From Membranipora membranacea (lineage: Eukaryota; Bryozoa; Gymnolaemata; Cheilostomatida; Membraniporidae), in NCBI GenBank assembly GCA_914767715.1, contig OU612074.1, forward strand, positions 20,942,062 to 21,006,061: 64,000 nt of DNA, in the 5' to 3' direction. Position 1 is the first letter of the stretch, and each line of letters begins with the position of its first letter. A program made the translations under genes and the position numbers. Positions 24,446 through 37,243 of the stretch are shown one piece after another. Under the pieces are notes generated by a model. It was not told where the DNA came from, did no database searches, and saw only the letters and a list, made by a program, of their open reading frames with translations.

Positions 24446-25466
24446 GATTCTCTCTTCTCTCAATTTCTCTCCCCCTCTCAATTTCTGTCGGCCTCACTTC
24501 CTGCTTGATTTGTTGCTCAACGGCCTGTCTTATGTTTAGCCCACTTTTCTTTCTTTCAAAAAATTTAAAGATATCCTCTCTAAGAACACATCTAGGGAAT
24601 TCTCCGCTTGATGGTACGATGCATTTATCTCTGCATAATGGGCAGTGTATGTACTTTTCCTCTATATGTATAGAATTGTCTATCTAGAAAGCACGTCTCT
24701 GTTGTGTTAGATTGCCTAGATGAAAAATTAGTAATCATAGAAATAGAGCCCATAGAAACCTAAGCTGCTCTTAGGAGTCGTTCCACTTTTCGTGAATCTC
24801 CTGTATATAAGAAATCAGTGGTAGGGATTGTTTCAAGAATGAACTTAATGGGCTAGCTGAAAAACTAACCCACGTATCATGCCAACTATCTGGGGATAAC
24901 AGGCTTTTTCCAGACATTCAAATTCAACAGGATAACAAGCTATAACAGCATAAATCCCTACCACTGATTTTGGTCAACCAGTAATAACGAAAACAGCAAA
25001 AACTGATTAGGCATCTATATATCGATGTCTATGGGATTAATAATTAGGGGTAAAACATGAACAGACAGATGGTGGTGCATCACCATGTGGGCTGGGTTGG
25101 TCTGGGGGACCCTGAAAACCTGTCCGCAGCTGCACGGGTCAGTGCTTCTTACATGGGAGTGATGCAAGCAAATCTCATATGACAGCTGCGAATGTGAATG
25201 CGAATGCTAATCAACCATTTAAACCTTACTATTTCTTATTCCTGATATAGTTCACTCACAAGGTGACTTTGACTCCGATCTACAAGATATAGTATTATGC
25301 TCCCAAATCTAACGTTGAAATTTCCATTCACATTCTTACCTAGGCAGGATTGACAGAAGTGATGTTCACAAGGCAGCATCCTCGTTTCTTTAACCTCCAT
25401 GCATACGACACAATAATTGGTTAGAAGCTTAGTCAGGTCTTTTGCGAGTGTGTAATCCTCCGCCAT
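24432..25466 (-). CDS. RING-finger protein, putative E3 ubiquitin ligase (2 exons)
   Basis: Exon 1 (25466-25340, phase 1 donor GTAAGA) encodes CVVC...CEHHFCQSCL. Exon 2 begins at 24661 after an ATATAG acceptor and continues EEKYIHCPLCRDKC. Together they make a complete C3HC4 RING: C-x2-C, C-x-H-x2-C-x2-C, C-x2-C. The acceptor was chosen because it restores phase and gives proper C6-C7 spacing; the nearby CTAG acceptor at ~24684 does not. After the RING comes a charged, probably helical tail (FKFFERKKSG, QAVEQQIKQE, EIERGREIERRE), ending at a TGA at 24434-24432 for about 118 residues. A long membrane-protein frame begins almost exactly there in another phase (see 23773-24445), so the true product may be longer. 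RING proteins of this layout act as ubiquitin ligases; substrate unknown. Confidence 0.75.
25070..25147 (+). repeat. 78-bp element, copy 1 (in the RING gene intron)
   Basis: This 78-bp, GC-rich segment (starts TGGTGGTGCATCACCATGTG, ends CACGGGTCAGTGCTT) is identical at every base to 25846-25923, while the flanks differ. It can fold into short hairpins (TGGTG/CACCA; GGTC-TGGGG-GACC; a GCAGCTGC core). It may be the conserved core of a SINE or a small structured RNA; I cannot name it. Confidence 0.8.
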
Positions 25467-25845
25467 GTTTGTAACGTTTCACTCAAGCTTCCTTCAATCT
25501 ATGAAATATGGACTAAATCTTTGTGTGTAGTGAGCGTCAAATCAGAAGCCGCTCATTGATAATGCTCAACCAGAATCACCATTGCAATAATAGATCTTTT
25601 AAACCTGAATAGGCAAACAATTGATTGAAAAAAAAGCGTTGGATGCTGTTCACCTTAAATCAATCGTAATTCATTGTAAAAAAAAAAAAAATCTGAGTTA
25701 ACAAACGTCGATGAAGTGTTCAATAACTACAATGTATAACAGCAGATCAGCCAACTTACTTCCTTTTTCACATTCTTGTATATGTTAGCGAATTGCTGCA
25801 TGATGGTCTGGACTCATACATGACAAGTTGGCTGGGTTCTTTATC

Positions 25846-25923
25846 TGGTGGTGCATCACCATGTGGGCTGGGTTGGTCTGGGGGACCCTGAAAACCTGTC
25901 CGCAGCTGCACGGGTCAGTGCTT
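25846..25923 (+). repeat. 78-bp element, copy 2 (upstream of the RING gene)
   Basis: Identical to 25070-25147, same orientation, 776 bases away. One copy is inside the RING gene's first intron and the other about 380 bases upstream of its start codon. Confidence 0.8.
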
Positions 25924-26483
25924 AAGCTGTCAAAGCTCTTAAAATGTTTGATTTTGTTGTTGTTATATTATGAGAATGCTATAATTGCTCAATTCTAGCA
26001 TATGTTACACAAAGTGTTATTATGTAAAAAAAACTTAAACTTAATACAATTGGTTATACTAGGTTGAAACTAGACCTCATATAACATCTAACCAAGCAAA
26101 TAAAAATGCACTAAGGTCTTGTGTGCAAAAGTGGGGTGGTTATATGGTCATCTGGTTACATAATATCTGGTGTTATCTTCTCTCCATTTCCAAAAGTCCC
26201 GTCATCAGTCATCAAAGATAAACCTAGAGACTTTGAGGGATCCGACGGCGTGATCAAATTTAGGTCATTACACTGTCAGTTGTGGCAAATCAAGGAGCTC
26301 TCTCTAACTCCTTGGGCGAATGGTCCATAGTTTGAACCCATGCTAAGTAATATTACTCTGGCTCCTACGGCAATATTCAGCTATGGAGATTTTAAGAGAG
26401 CAGCTTGGGCTATGCTGATATTATGGCCTTAGTGTTAATGGAGAATAAGATGCACTGAGAGAAATAAAAAGTACAAAACTTCT

Positions 26484-26485
26484 AT

Positions 26486-26516
<31 letters not shown>
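26484..26516. repeat. (TAGA)n microsatellite
   Basis: About eight uninterrupted TAGA units. Confidence 0.95.
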
Positions 26517-29200
26517 CAGGATATTGGTAAATCCGCCAAAGTTTACAATTGTTTAAAAAGGCTCTGTGATTGTAGTGGCATATCATTTCAAACTTTGATA
26601 CTCATAGGTATAAAACTACATAAAAATCTTTCGGTCTTATTTTTTGGCATCCTGTATGATTTCCTGCAAAAAGAGTAGCACTGGTAAAAAATATGGGTAC
26701 CAAAATTAATAAAATTGTTAGCAGTATTTTCAATCCTGCTACACACTAAGGAGTCAGCATCAAAAAAGTGAGAATTCTTAAAAAATAGACGGAGGAGTTT
26801 TTCTCTATTACCCCATATTTGACCCCATATGTCTGCTCTCAGATTTTTATTTGTTACAGTAGTTGTGCGAGTCATAGTAGTGGCGTAGTACCTCAGAGGC
26901 TTCGATATTACATTATAAGTATGTCTATTCCTGTACATAAAGTCAATTCAATCCAAGGACAGTACCTTATGTGTGCCTGACCCTAATTTTTTATTTCAAC
27001 TTGAGGATCGCACCTAATCCTTTCCGGCCTCAGCAAACACTTTTTTCTTCTAAATCATCAGTCAAGACAGGCTTAACTTTAATGTAATAAGAGATGATTC
27101 TGCAGACTGCAAAGTGAAACTGAGAGACCTGCCGCTACACATAGGAATTTGTGAGGTTCTAAAATTTGCTCAAGATTCTATTTATCATGCATATGTGGGA
27201 AGTGTCATCGCAGCAGGGAAACTGCCACATGGCTTATATCAGGTCGTATCCTGACAAGTCATTTGGGAAGGAAAGGAAAGGCATTTGTCATAATACCTCA
27301 CAAAACTACTACAAGATAAGAAAATCCAAGTCACACAGGAGGCAGGCTGCATGTAATCGCAGACAACTGAATAACAAATCACTTCTAGAATGGGTTTTGC
27401 AGTCTGCATCCAACAAATTTGAAAATCTTCCTTAGACAATGGGGTGTCCAGCTTATTTTACCGAATGTTGAATATTGGGTGTTTTATAGTTGAAGAAAAG
27501 CAGGGAGTTACAGAGTTTCAAACTCCTTGAGAAAAGTTTGATGAATAAAAGCTAAAAAGTAGATTACCCCATTTCAAAGAAAAATTGAAGAGATATTCTT
27601 TTGAAGAATTTATTCTGAAGATCACAGTTTTAAAATTGAAGATGGCTCTATTTTTCTCGGAAGTAATTGAAGACAACTTTGTGCGCAGGTAGCCACAGTA
27701 ATTTGATTTATGTGTGTTGAAATCGCAGACAAGAATTCTTTGTCTGCTATTTAAACTATATTTTTTTGATATATTGCTAGCTCAAAAATTTTTTCCATCT
27801 TATTACTGGAGCTTGCAAATAAATATGATTTCAAATACAAGGTAAGACGATATATATGTACGTATATTAAATGAATTTTATGGAAAAGGTAGGAAAATCA
27901 AATGCATGCTCAGAATTGCAGTTTATGTTAGGTGTCAAATTTAAAGCGAAATGTAACCACATGTATCGTCAGTTTTTCGGAAATGCAGATATGAGGACCA
28001 CGCCTGACCAACCTCAAAGGTTGTGCAGATAAGTCTCCTTGAGGTGATTATCTGTGCAGGGGGGTATCGTCAATGAGAACTGGTTGGGCCGAGCCCTACC
28101 AATTTTGGCATATATACAACAGTAGTGACTATAGAGATCAACTCAGCTGGTGCAAAGCCCTACCAATGTATTTGTTCAAGGATACCCCCCTGAATCTGTG
28201 ATAACCTTTGGTGCCCTCGGTAATTATCAAAAATGTGTCAAAGGGCCACTATTGAGTACTATCGGGTCTGCAGTTCATCTGGAAGCAGCCTTTTTGATTG
28301 ATTTGGAATATTATCCTGGTGATACGTTGAACATCTATCAGAGCAGGGGGACTTCTCCCTGATCAGAGGAGTCAATAGTTATCAGATACACGGCCTGAAA
28401 TAAAGATATTTTCAGGTAAATAGTGTGATTGAATTAATAAAATATTGACACCACAATTTGTTATTTATTAATTCTCTCTGTGCGTTGATATAAGCAGGGA
28501 GAATGGAAGAATGGAATTCCATTCTCCCTGATATAAGCAAGGTTTAGTTCATTGATATAACGTATTTTAAGAAACTTGCCTTTATTTGTTTCGGAGATTC
28601 CATATTTTGAAAGTTGTCTTCTCCTGTATAATTTATAGCCTTAAAAGAAACTTAATGCTTTGAAGTAATTCCATTAGTAATTGCTTTATTTGAGGTTACA
28701 TTAGCCGACATCTTGGATCTTACAGAGGAGAAAGTGAGCCCAATTTTGACAAGTAAACACAAGTTTCTCTTACATTCTGACACAAATAAGTTGTTTCACT
28801 ACTGGGAAATTATCCAATATTGGTGGAGAGAGGTTAATAAAAGGCTGCCAAGCTTCACAATTGGTAAGTGTGACTTCAATCAAGGAGTTACTCCTTGCTT
28901 CAAAGCATTCAATGATGCATTCATTATTTATATTAGTATATATTTTATTATTATATATATATTGTAACTTTTAACTCCGCTAGTGAGTGACCGTGACTGA
29001 CTGAGTGTTAGTCTAGTGTTGTGTTGTTTGTTAGCAATTGCTTGGCATAGATTGGATAGACCCAACGCATTCCTAACTATTGGCCCAATTTGGCCAAATA
29101 ATTGCTTGAACTCAAATTGATCATCTAGTCTAACAAATAAATACAGTGAGTGATGGTTTTTTTAGGTGGACTGGAATAGTTAGTAGCAGTGAAGCCATAG

Positions 29201-29259
29201 CATTGGACTGCCGCATTTCCCAAACCAAGCCTAAAGTCAGGAAATGCGGCAGTCCTATG
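29201..29259. ncRNA. Candidate microRNA-like hairpin
   Basis: Bases 29201-29220 pair with 29240-29259 with one mismatch in 20, leaving a 19-base loop; the flanks add weaker pairing. Size and shape resemble an animal pre-miRNA, but a tiny MITE could look the same and I do not recognise the mature sequence. Confidence 0.35.
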
Positions 29260-29697
29260 ACTATAAATGATGCTTATCTCTAGAATGATTATATTATTTG
29301 TTTTGGGGCTGCAATAATTATAATTAATTTGCATTTTCTTTTGATTTTGTTGTTTCATTTGCCGAATAATACACTCGGTATACAAAGATGAGAAGTAGAA
29401 TGCCCTTCACTTGCCTGGCTGGGTTTCCATTTCTTAATATAATTAAACCCATAAATAAAGAAAGACAACAGAGGGAACATAAAATACATGTACCTCACCT
29501 ATCTATGCCTTGGTACACATGCAACAATTAACATGCTAACAAGTTAATTTTTCACTACTCTGTCATCTGTAAACTTTCAAGGAAACCTCTTAAAAGAAAT
29601 AAATATAATTAATATTTTTTTCAGGGATTTGATTATTTTATCTGACAAGCCTATCAGCTCGTCTGGGGACCAATAATAGACTACAAAACAAAGAAAG

Positions 29698-32600
29698 ATG
29701 AATGAAACAAATGGACAACAAGAGTTTATTAAGCCAGAAGAAGATCACTCATCAGAGCTATTCACATATGAACTTATCAAGGAAGGGATACCTGAGGTAA
29801 GGAACCTTATTTTATCCCCGTTCTGTGGACCATGAGCTTGAGAAAAGTCATCTCTTCACTGTGGCTTGGAAGCAAACCATGTATTAAAATATTTATTTAG
29901 CAGGCCAAATCATTTATATGTGAAGATGTGACCTGTCTGATAAAGAGTATAATCTCTCTGATAAGAGCCAGCGGATAACATTTTCTTAATGTTTCTTAAT
30001 TTTCAATATTCTTAATTCAATCATCATAATGATCAGATTCTGATGATTGAATTATATCCGCTAGACTAATATCTTCCGAATATACTGGAACTCAAACCTA
30101 ACATTGTGGTCCCATCCGATGAGTTAGAGTATTTGTTATGACCACGGCGGCGTATTATTCATGTTATGATGCTTTTATGATGTTAGGATGTCGCTTCACA
30201 AGTTGATCAGCTGGTACAGAACAGAGTATTAGTCACAGATGATATCAACGATAAAGTACAAGCTGAGCTAAGAGATCTATCTACTGAGCTTATGACCCAA
30301 ATCTCTGCTGAGGTAAGCCATATCATAGATGGGTCGGCTATTGAAGGCAGGCCGGAACACATGAAAACACCTTGACAGAAAAAGATAAACAAGATTTAGC
30401 ACTCACTTTATGGGACAGTACTACATTGTACTTATTACTGCCCTTTCATGGCCTTGCAAGACCAGCATTAATAGATGGTATGATGGAGTATTGGATAGAA
30501 GAAATTAAAACATCATTATTGCACATGTGGTTATTTGTTTTAACTCATGCTTCTGTATTCTTTATCACTAGTTATAAAAATAATTTGATCCAGTAATTGG
30601 TTTGATACAGTATTGAATGACTCGAAGAATTATTTTGACCTTCAACGAAGCGAGAGAGAATAGCCTGCGTTGATAGTCATCTAGATTAATCTAACTCAGA
30701 CTCTCGTGCTAAAACAAAATGTTCCAGCCATGCTTTCAATGAAGCTTGCCGACAAACCTGATATCAAATACGACAGCATGTCAACAATGTTAGTCCTTGA
30801 CTCCATTTCACCTCACAATTCATTAGATATGTATTGTCTGTATATCTTGGACACACCCGTTTAATTCTCTCTCCTATTGTTGACAGCTCAGCTCATCCGA
30901 TGTTTCTCATCTCAAGAATAAATCTGCTTACCTGATTGGTCTAATTAAGACTCACAAGAAGAAATCTGGCGCTGCAGCTAACAACTCTAACTCGGCTCAG
31001 TATCCAGCTGAAGTCCAACAACAACAGGTCAAACAGGATCCCGTCATCAACGAGAATAGTATCAAAATAACCTATAGTAAATATTACCCGAGTAAAGATC
31101 TGGGCCCATGTAACGCAGACAAAGTCAAGGTAGGTGTAAGAGAGCTATGAGTAATAAGATCCTATCTTTACAAGACATGTGCATCGGTATAGAAATGCCT
31201 ACCCGACAAATATAATATATTGGATACAATCAGTGTAGTACTTGCAGTCACTTGACTGATTGACTAATATTCTGTCATGGCCACAAGCAGCAGAGTCGTT
31301 CCCAATGTATGACCTCGTCAATCTACCTCCTTGGTCAGTCTGTTGGACATAATTATTATACAGATAATAATAATGTCTAGAGGACATGACTAGGAACAAA
31401 GCCAACACTAATAAAGCCTTTTACTTGTACATGAATGATAATTATAAGCCTAGAGATTGAACAATAGAGTTAATCTATGAAATATCTATGAGAGCTTAGT
31501 TTACAGACAAAGGAAAGCTTATTTAGGCCTATACTATGCATAGCTATACCTACTAAATATTATATTCAATGGCTATAACTTCTAACTATACTATAGGCAA
31601 CGTCAAACATGCCTGGGATGATGCAATGTGTTTTAAAAAAACTTGCTCAAGTAATTGACTTACTTTTTATTGACACACTGATTTTGGGTATTTGATAAGG
31701 AAAGATCCAAGTCCACATCATTATTTACTTCATCCTCAGTAGGCTATAGTGTCTTGAGAATTTCCATTAGGTAAACAACTACATGATGATCTGCCATTCA
31801 TGTAATGTGACTTTAATTGACAGGCATTGTTAGCGAGGACAGGCTATGCTCTGGATATGTCACCAGGACAGAGATTATACGGACCACCACCTAACTGGAC
31901 AGGAGACAAACCACGCAAGGGCTGTGAGGTGAGAGAGCTAGTTATTATTATCTGGTCTCCTAGAAGAGGCTTGACGATTCAGATCTCTGGGAAGCTTAGC
32001 TGCTGGCACTGAATCAGCCGTACACTATCATATAGAGTCTGTCTTAGTAGGAACCTATCAGTTGTTAAATGAATTTAGTTTGGTTAGGTATGGACACTGT
32101 TTATCATGCTTTATGCACTGGTGATGTAACCAGTGTTCAATTGTCAATATGCCATCAATTATAGGCCTGGTGACAAGACTTGTACAAAATATCCAGCAGA
32201 CGATTTGCTAATCCATCAGTTATTGATAGGTTTCTGTCTAGATTTTTAAGAAGGTGGCCGATGCAAAAGCTCCCTCTCTTTGTATAAAGTTATTTGAGTG
32301 TGCCTTCAGAGCTAACAATAATGCGATTTGACCTGAAGCTTATGGAACTAATCCTGTATATTAATTGACTAATCCTATATTATGTATATGTTATGATGTA
32401 GATATTTGTTGGAGGATTACTAAGAGAGACGTTTGAGGACACATTAGTACCCTGGTTAGAGGAATGTGGTAAACTATACGATCTCAGAATCATGACTAAT
32501 CCTAACGATGGAGTCAATAAAGGCTTCGGCTTCGCTATATTCTGTAGTCCAGAGGATGCTAAAAACGCTGTCAATAAGGTCAGTTGTGTCGCATTGTTGA

Positions 32601-35600
32601 GTAAGGGCTCTATGTGAGAACAAAGTGACAGGTTGTAAGTCTGGTGTCATTTTTAAGATAAACGCTGAACATTGTTACTATAATTAGTTAGGGCTGACTG
32701 AGAATGCGTTATGCTCAATACCTTGCCTACACCAGTAGGAAGTATGTTGTTATCCTCAACATCGGCACCCAATAGGCCTAATGACATCCAGTCTAGATGG
32801 TTATTGTTTCATAAGCATTTCAAACATCGTGACTTACAAAGGAATGAAAATATCCATAAAATCATTCATCAGTAGCTGCATTGACCCTAAGGACTTATAT
32901 GCCTTTACTTTGGCGATGTCCAGTATCCAAAAAATTAGACATGGGCAAAAAGTAAAGACATGTTAGTCTCAGGGGCCAACGGTCGTATTGTATTGTCAAT
33001 ATGCCCTGCCCTACTCGATTGTCGTGCGCAGTGTAATTTTGCTCACCCTGATGAAACCTATGACAATCTTTGCTTCTGATTACAAGGTAAACATGGTCTA
33101 TCAGCCACCATATATGATTACTAGGTAGGGTATTTGCAAGACCTTGTTTTATCATAAGGCAAATATCGATGTTTGGTAGTTTACTAGTGATAAGATGACT
33201 AATATTTAGTGTGTTTATTTGACAGCTGGATGGTAAGCCTATGATGAGAGGCAGAGTGCTAAAGGTTAATGTACATAATCCTAATACTAGGTTATTCATA
33301 GGAGGTATAGATAAAACTAAAACTAAAGAACAGATCATGCAGGCTATCGGTCTGCACACAGGTAATGCAATGATTGTGTTTATTATTATCTATCACTATC
33401 TTACTTTGATGGGAGGCTACATCAACAGTAACTCTTAGTGGGGCTGTTTAGATAAGGCAGTCCAATAAACTCAGGTCTCTGGTACACTTATCTGGAAGCT
33501 ATCTCATCTTGTGTTCTCTGCAGTCACATAGCTATGACACAAGACATCGGCACTGAGAGTCCTTTGATAATTCATAAAGTGTTATTGTTACGCTTTCGTG
33601 GCCCGTAAGGTTTTTAGGGATGAGGACTTGGTCCAAGCTACAATGTAATGTCTCTTACTCTACAGATGGACTCTTAGACATCATCCTGAAGGAGGATGCT
33701 GAACATCCACGTAACAAACACCGAGGGTTTGCCTTCGCAGACTACACTGATCATAAACTGGCTAGTGGCGCTATGAAGAGGCTGCTCGCACCTGGTACTC
33801 TGGTGTTTAATAAGAACCTACACGCTGAGTGGGCCGAACCATTAAATGAGGTCACAGACGAACAGATGGCAAAGGTTTGTATGAGTCTGATGTTATGAGA
33901 TATGATAACACTGATTATTTAATTGGTTGGAGTGCTTGAAACAACACTTTAGCATGGATTGAAACAATACCTAGTGATAACACCTAATTATACTGATTAG
34001 TATTATACTGATTAGTAGCCAGTATTTGTTCAGCATCACTGGCCTGACGCGTTAATTTGTCATTTTGCTGCAACTAAGAGCCACTGGAGAGGCCAGGTCA
34101 TCCCGACTTAATCTGGAGCATGTTGCCATATATATAGCTTGACCGTTTTTCCAGGCTGATCAACATTATGTTTTGGCTTCAAACAAGTTTGAACCCCATT
34201 GGCAATGATCAACTTGGGTGTGTGATTTGGCAAGGAGGGAAGAAAACACAGATTCTGCTGTTGGATGAAATTAATTCCACTTGGTCTGAGGGAATGCAGT
34301 TTAGTATTTGAACATATTATCAGTCCAGTGAATTTCTTATTGTGGTGTTATCATTTGCGTTGGTTGTTGTTTTAGGTGAAGGTATTATATGTTACTGGAC
34401 TATCACACACAGCTTCAGAGGAGGTATTAAAGGATAGGTTCTCACCCTACGGTGTGGTGGATAGTGTGAAGAAGATTAAGAATTACGCCTTCGTACACTT
34501 CCAGCAGAGGGATGATGCCCTACAGGTGAGAATATGCCTTCTGTCACATCTACTCCTTGGTCACACGGCTGCTTTTAACAATGAGCCACGTATTTGGTAT
34601 CTTTATAGAGTTAAGTTGTGCTTTGCAGCTTGTCTCAACCTCTTAGTTTGTCCAGAAAATATGTTGTACCTCCATTATTAACATGTACAAATTATTGTAC
34701 ATGGATGAATTTTCTGATTTATCTGAGAAATGCAGAGTTGCTCCCTCTTTGACATTCTTTACAAATGAGAGCACCACTCCAAATTACTTATATTTTCAAC
34801 AAACTTGCTTGAATCAAATTTGGAGTTGATTTTACTGAGGAATTCTGCTGCTTAGTTTTTGTGGTATGGGCGCAACAAATGTGAAGCTTAGTTGTGATGT
34901 GTCTTACCATAAAGATAAATAGGAGATGTTTGCTAACTTACTCTGTATCTGCAGGCTATGAATGATCTGAATGGACAGAAGATAGATGACTGCACTGTGG
35001 ATGTCTCTCTGGCTAAACCACCAGGTAGTGGTGCTAACAAGAAGAAGGAGATGCCCGGAGGTGGTGGTGGCCGCGGCGGAGGAGGCGGCGGTATGATGGG
35101 CGGCGGCGGGTAAGTTAGCTTGCATGCATTGATCAGTTTTGACATATATTTTAGAGATGACTACTGTGACTGGCTTGATTCTGCAAATGAAATGAGAAAA
35201 TTGGAAGACAACTCCGAACGCTTCCAATTGCATCAAACTGCAAGAAGCGTTGCCTGGACACTGATAAACAGAGAAACACGGCGTTTGTTAGTTTACTAAA
35301 TGAATGTATAATGTAATTGTGGAGGTACCTCTTCATGTACCTGGTGTGTGCAGTAAATGTAATATGTGCCCTCAACCAGTAGTTGTAACAAAGTTGTCAA
35401 TGTAGGTAGTTGTATATCATCTTGCGGTTGTATTTACTCAGATTTGGAGGCCGAGGCGGTGGCATGAGTAGAGGTGGCCCTCGTGGAGGAGCCGGCGGTG
35501 GTATGCGGGGTGGTGGTATGAGAGGAGCACCTCGTGGTGGAGCTCGAGGAGGTCCCCGGGGAGGTGGTATGGGAGGAGGAGGAGCAGCTCCCACTCCTCT

Positions 35601-37243
35601 GATGGGTACTAGAGGAGGTAGTAGAGGTGCACCACGAGGCGGAAGTGGGAATGGAGTAGGAGGAGGATATAGAGGTAGAGGTGCGCCAGCACCACAATAC
35701 GGAGGTGGTAGAGGGGGAGGTGAGATATTTGTACTTTTCTGCTAAGTCAGTGATTGGAGTTAAATTATTGAAAGATGAATATTCACACTTTTGATCGTGA
35801 TTCAATGCCCCACGGATCTACATGTTGAAAACAACCACTTTAAAAACTGCTATCAAGGTGCAATGCATTGTGGGCTGTCATTTTCTGACGCCAAATTGAT
35901 AATAAACCTCTTGTTTAGCAAGCAGTTATATACAGTGATCCTTTTAACTACGGGATCGTTGATCATACAAATTAGCTCATAGCACATTATTTGCTAATCG
36001 GCCGTTGACAATGAATGACTTGTCCAGTTGTTAGCTTTATTTTATCATGTACTGTTATGACGTTGTGTAGATTACTATGATGACGGATATGGAGCTTCTG
36101 ATCCTTACGCTGCATCTGACCATTACTCTGATCCCTACGCTGCTCCTGCATCAACTGGAGGGTGAGTAACTAACCTGCGGCCTGAAAGTGTCACTATAGC
36201 TGTCCTTTAGAGGCCCGACTAGTGTCAAATAAACTCGTACAAGTTGTTCCCATTGAAGTCCGTTGTCCACTTTTTGTGTATTTCCATGAACTGATATAGA
36301 TTGCTTATAAATATCTATCCCTGTTTGACGTTAGAACTTGGCGTCTTGATAAGTTATGTGCAACGCTGACAGTCAGTGTATGGTATGGACTGTCGTTTTG
36401 TGTATCAAAATAACGACCATGTTATCTCTCTTCCTTGCAGTGGCTCATTTAACTCTGGCTCGTTTAACTCGAGCGGATACGGAGCTGACTCATATATAGA
36501 CCCACTAGCCTCTGATCCTTATATGCAGCCAAGATATGAAGTAGCTGTAAGTACTATGTAACGGCAGACCACAAGCAAGTCATAAATAATATTAAAGCAG
36601 TTTAAATTATCTTGAATTCAACTCATCTTGCTACATTGTTATGCTGTGCATCTGGAATCTGGATCAATCCTTTGATGACACATAGCATACAAGTGAAGAA
36701 GTATCGAAATGCCATTCTTGAAATTTAAAGCATGGTTCCCATATCTATTAAACCTCCCAGAGCCAGCTAACGTCGTCATCTTTTGTTCTTGTGAATGCTC
36801 ACATGTTCAACCAAGAACCAGTCCATGATAATAATTAAGCAGGTATTAGGGATGTGTTCGTTATTGTTACACAGGCCCCTAGAGGTAGAGGCGCCCCACG
36901 AGGCTCAGGCCGTGGAGGAGCTCTGAGCAGCGGTAATACATACGGAGGAGGAGCTAGTAGAGGAGTGAGTCGAGGCGCTCCAAGAGGTAACCCCCGTGGT
37001 AGTGCAGCGATGTCTTATGGTGGAGGACGAGGCGCAGCCAGAGGTCTCGGCGGTGCTCCCCGAGGTGGTGCTAGTAGCTTCGCTCAGAAACGACCCGCTC
37101 CTTCTCAAGCTATGGGAGGATACTCAGGCTATGGCGATGGTGGTGGTATTAAGAGAGCTAGAGGTGGCTTCGGAGGAGGCCTCTACAGTCAGCAGCCTTC
37201 TAAACCCGCTGAGCCTAATTGGTATCAGGACGATACATGGTAA
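29698..37243 (+). CDS. SYNCRIP/HNRNPR homologue: SYNCRIP / hnRNP R-like RNA-binding protein (13 exons, complete)
   Basis: Exons are 29698-29796, 30187-30312, 30887-31129, 31824-31928, 32402-32578, 33226-33361, 33666-33874, 34376-34525, 34955-35109, 35442-35719, 36071-36161, 36441-36546 and 36875-37243; all phases close, giving 747 residues. The order is an N-terminal acidic-domain-like region (LKNKSAYLIGLIKTHKKK), the pre-RRM motif TGYALDMSPGQRLYGPPP, and three RRMs: IFVGGL with KGFGFAIF from ~192, RLFIGGI with RGFAFADY from ~272, and VLYVTGL with NYAFVHF from ~368. A long RGG/GGG-rich tail follows, with a DPYA-repeat segment and the ending NWYQDDTW. Relatives control mRNA splicing, stability and translation. 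The acceptor-like CAG at 29624 suggests a 5' UTR exon starting at 29625. The tail is longer than in vertebrate SYNCRIP (about 620 residues). Confidence 0.95.

Larger units (their letters stand above)
25924..29624. other. Intergenic region between the RING and SYNCRIP genes
   Basis: The genes on either side point away from each other. I see no exon I can defend. The longest frames (26588-26938 minus, 27166-27435 plus, 28713-28967 plus) have no recognisable motif and may be decayed element remnants. Segment 28012-28216 has imperfect inverted ends (GTGCAGGGGGGTATC against GATACCCCCCTGAA), and 28496-28531 is a small palindrome. Confidence 0.4.

Noticed and set aside
24505-24687. Plus-strand 60-residue frame and 24320-24508 frame
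   Set aside because: They are antisense to the RING exon and the membrane-protein frame, which have motif support.
26588-26938. 116-residue minus-strand frame as a LINE fragment
   Set aside because: No reverse transcriptase or endonuclease motif can be pointed to, so no call was made.
34933-37108. Minus-strand Pro-rich and Ser/Thr-rich frames (34933-35145, 35397-35594, 35434-35805, 36905-37108)
   Set aside because: They are antisense shadows of the GGN/RGN repeats in the SYNCRIP RGG exons.
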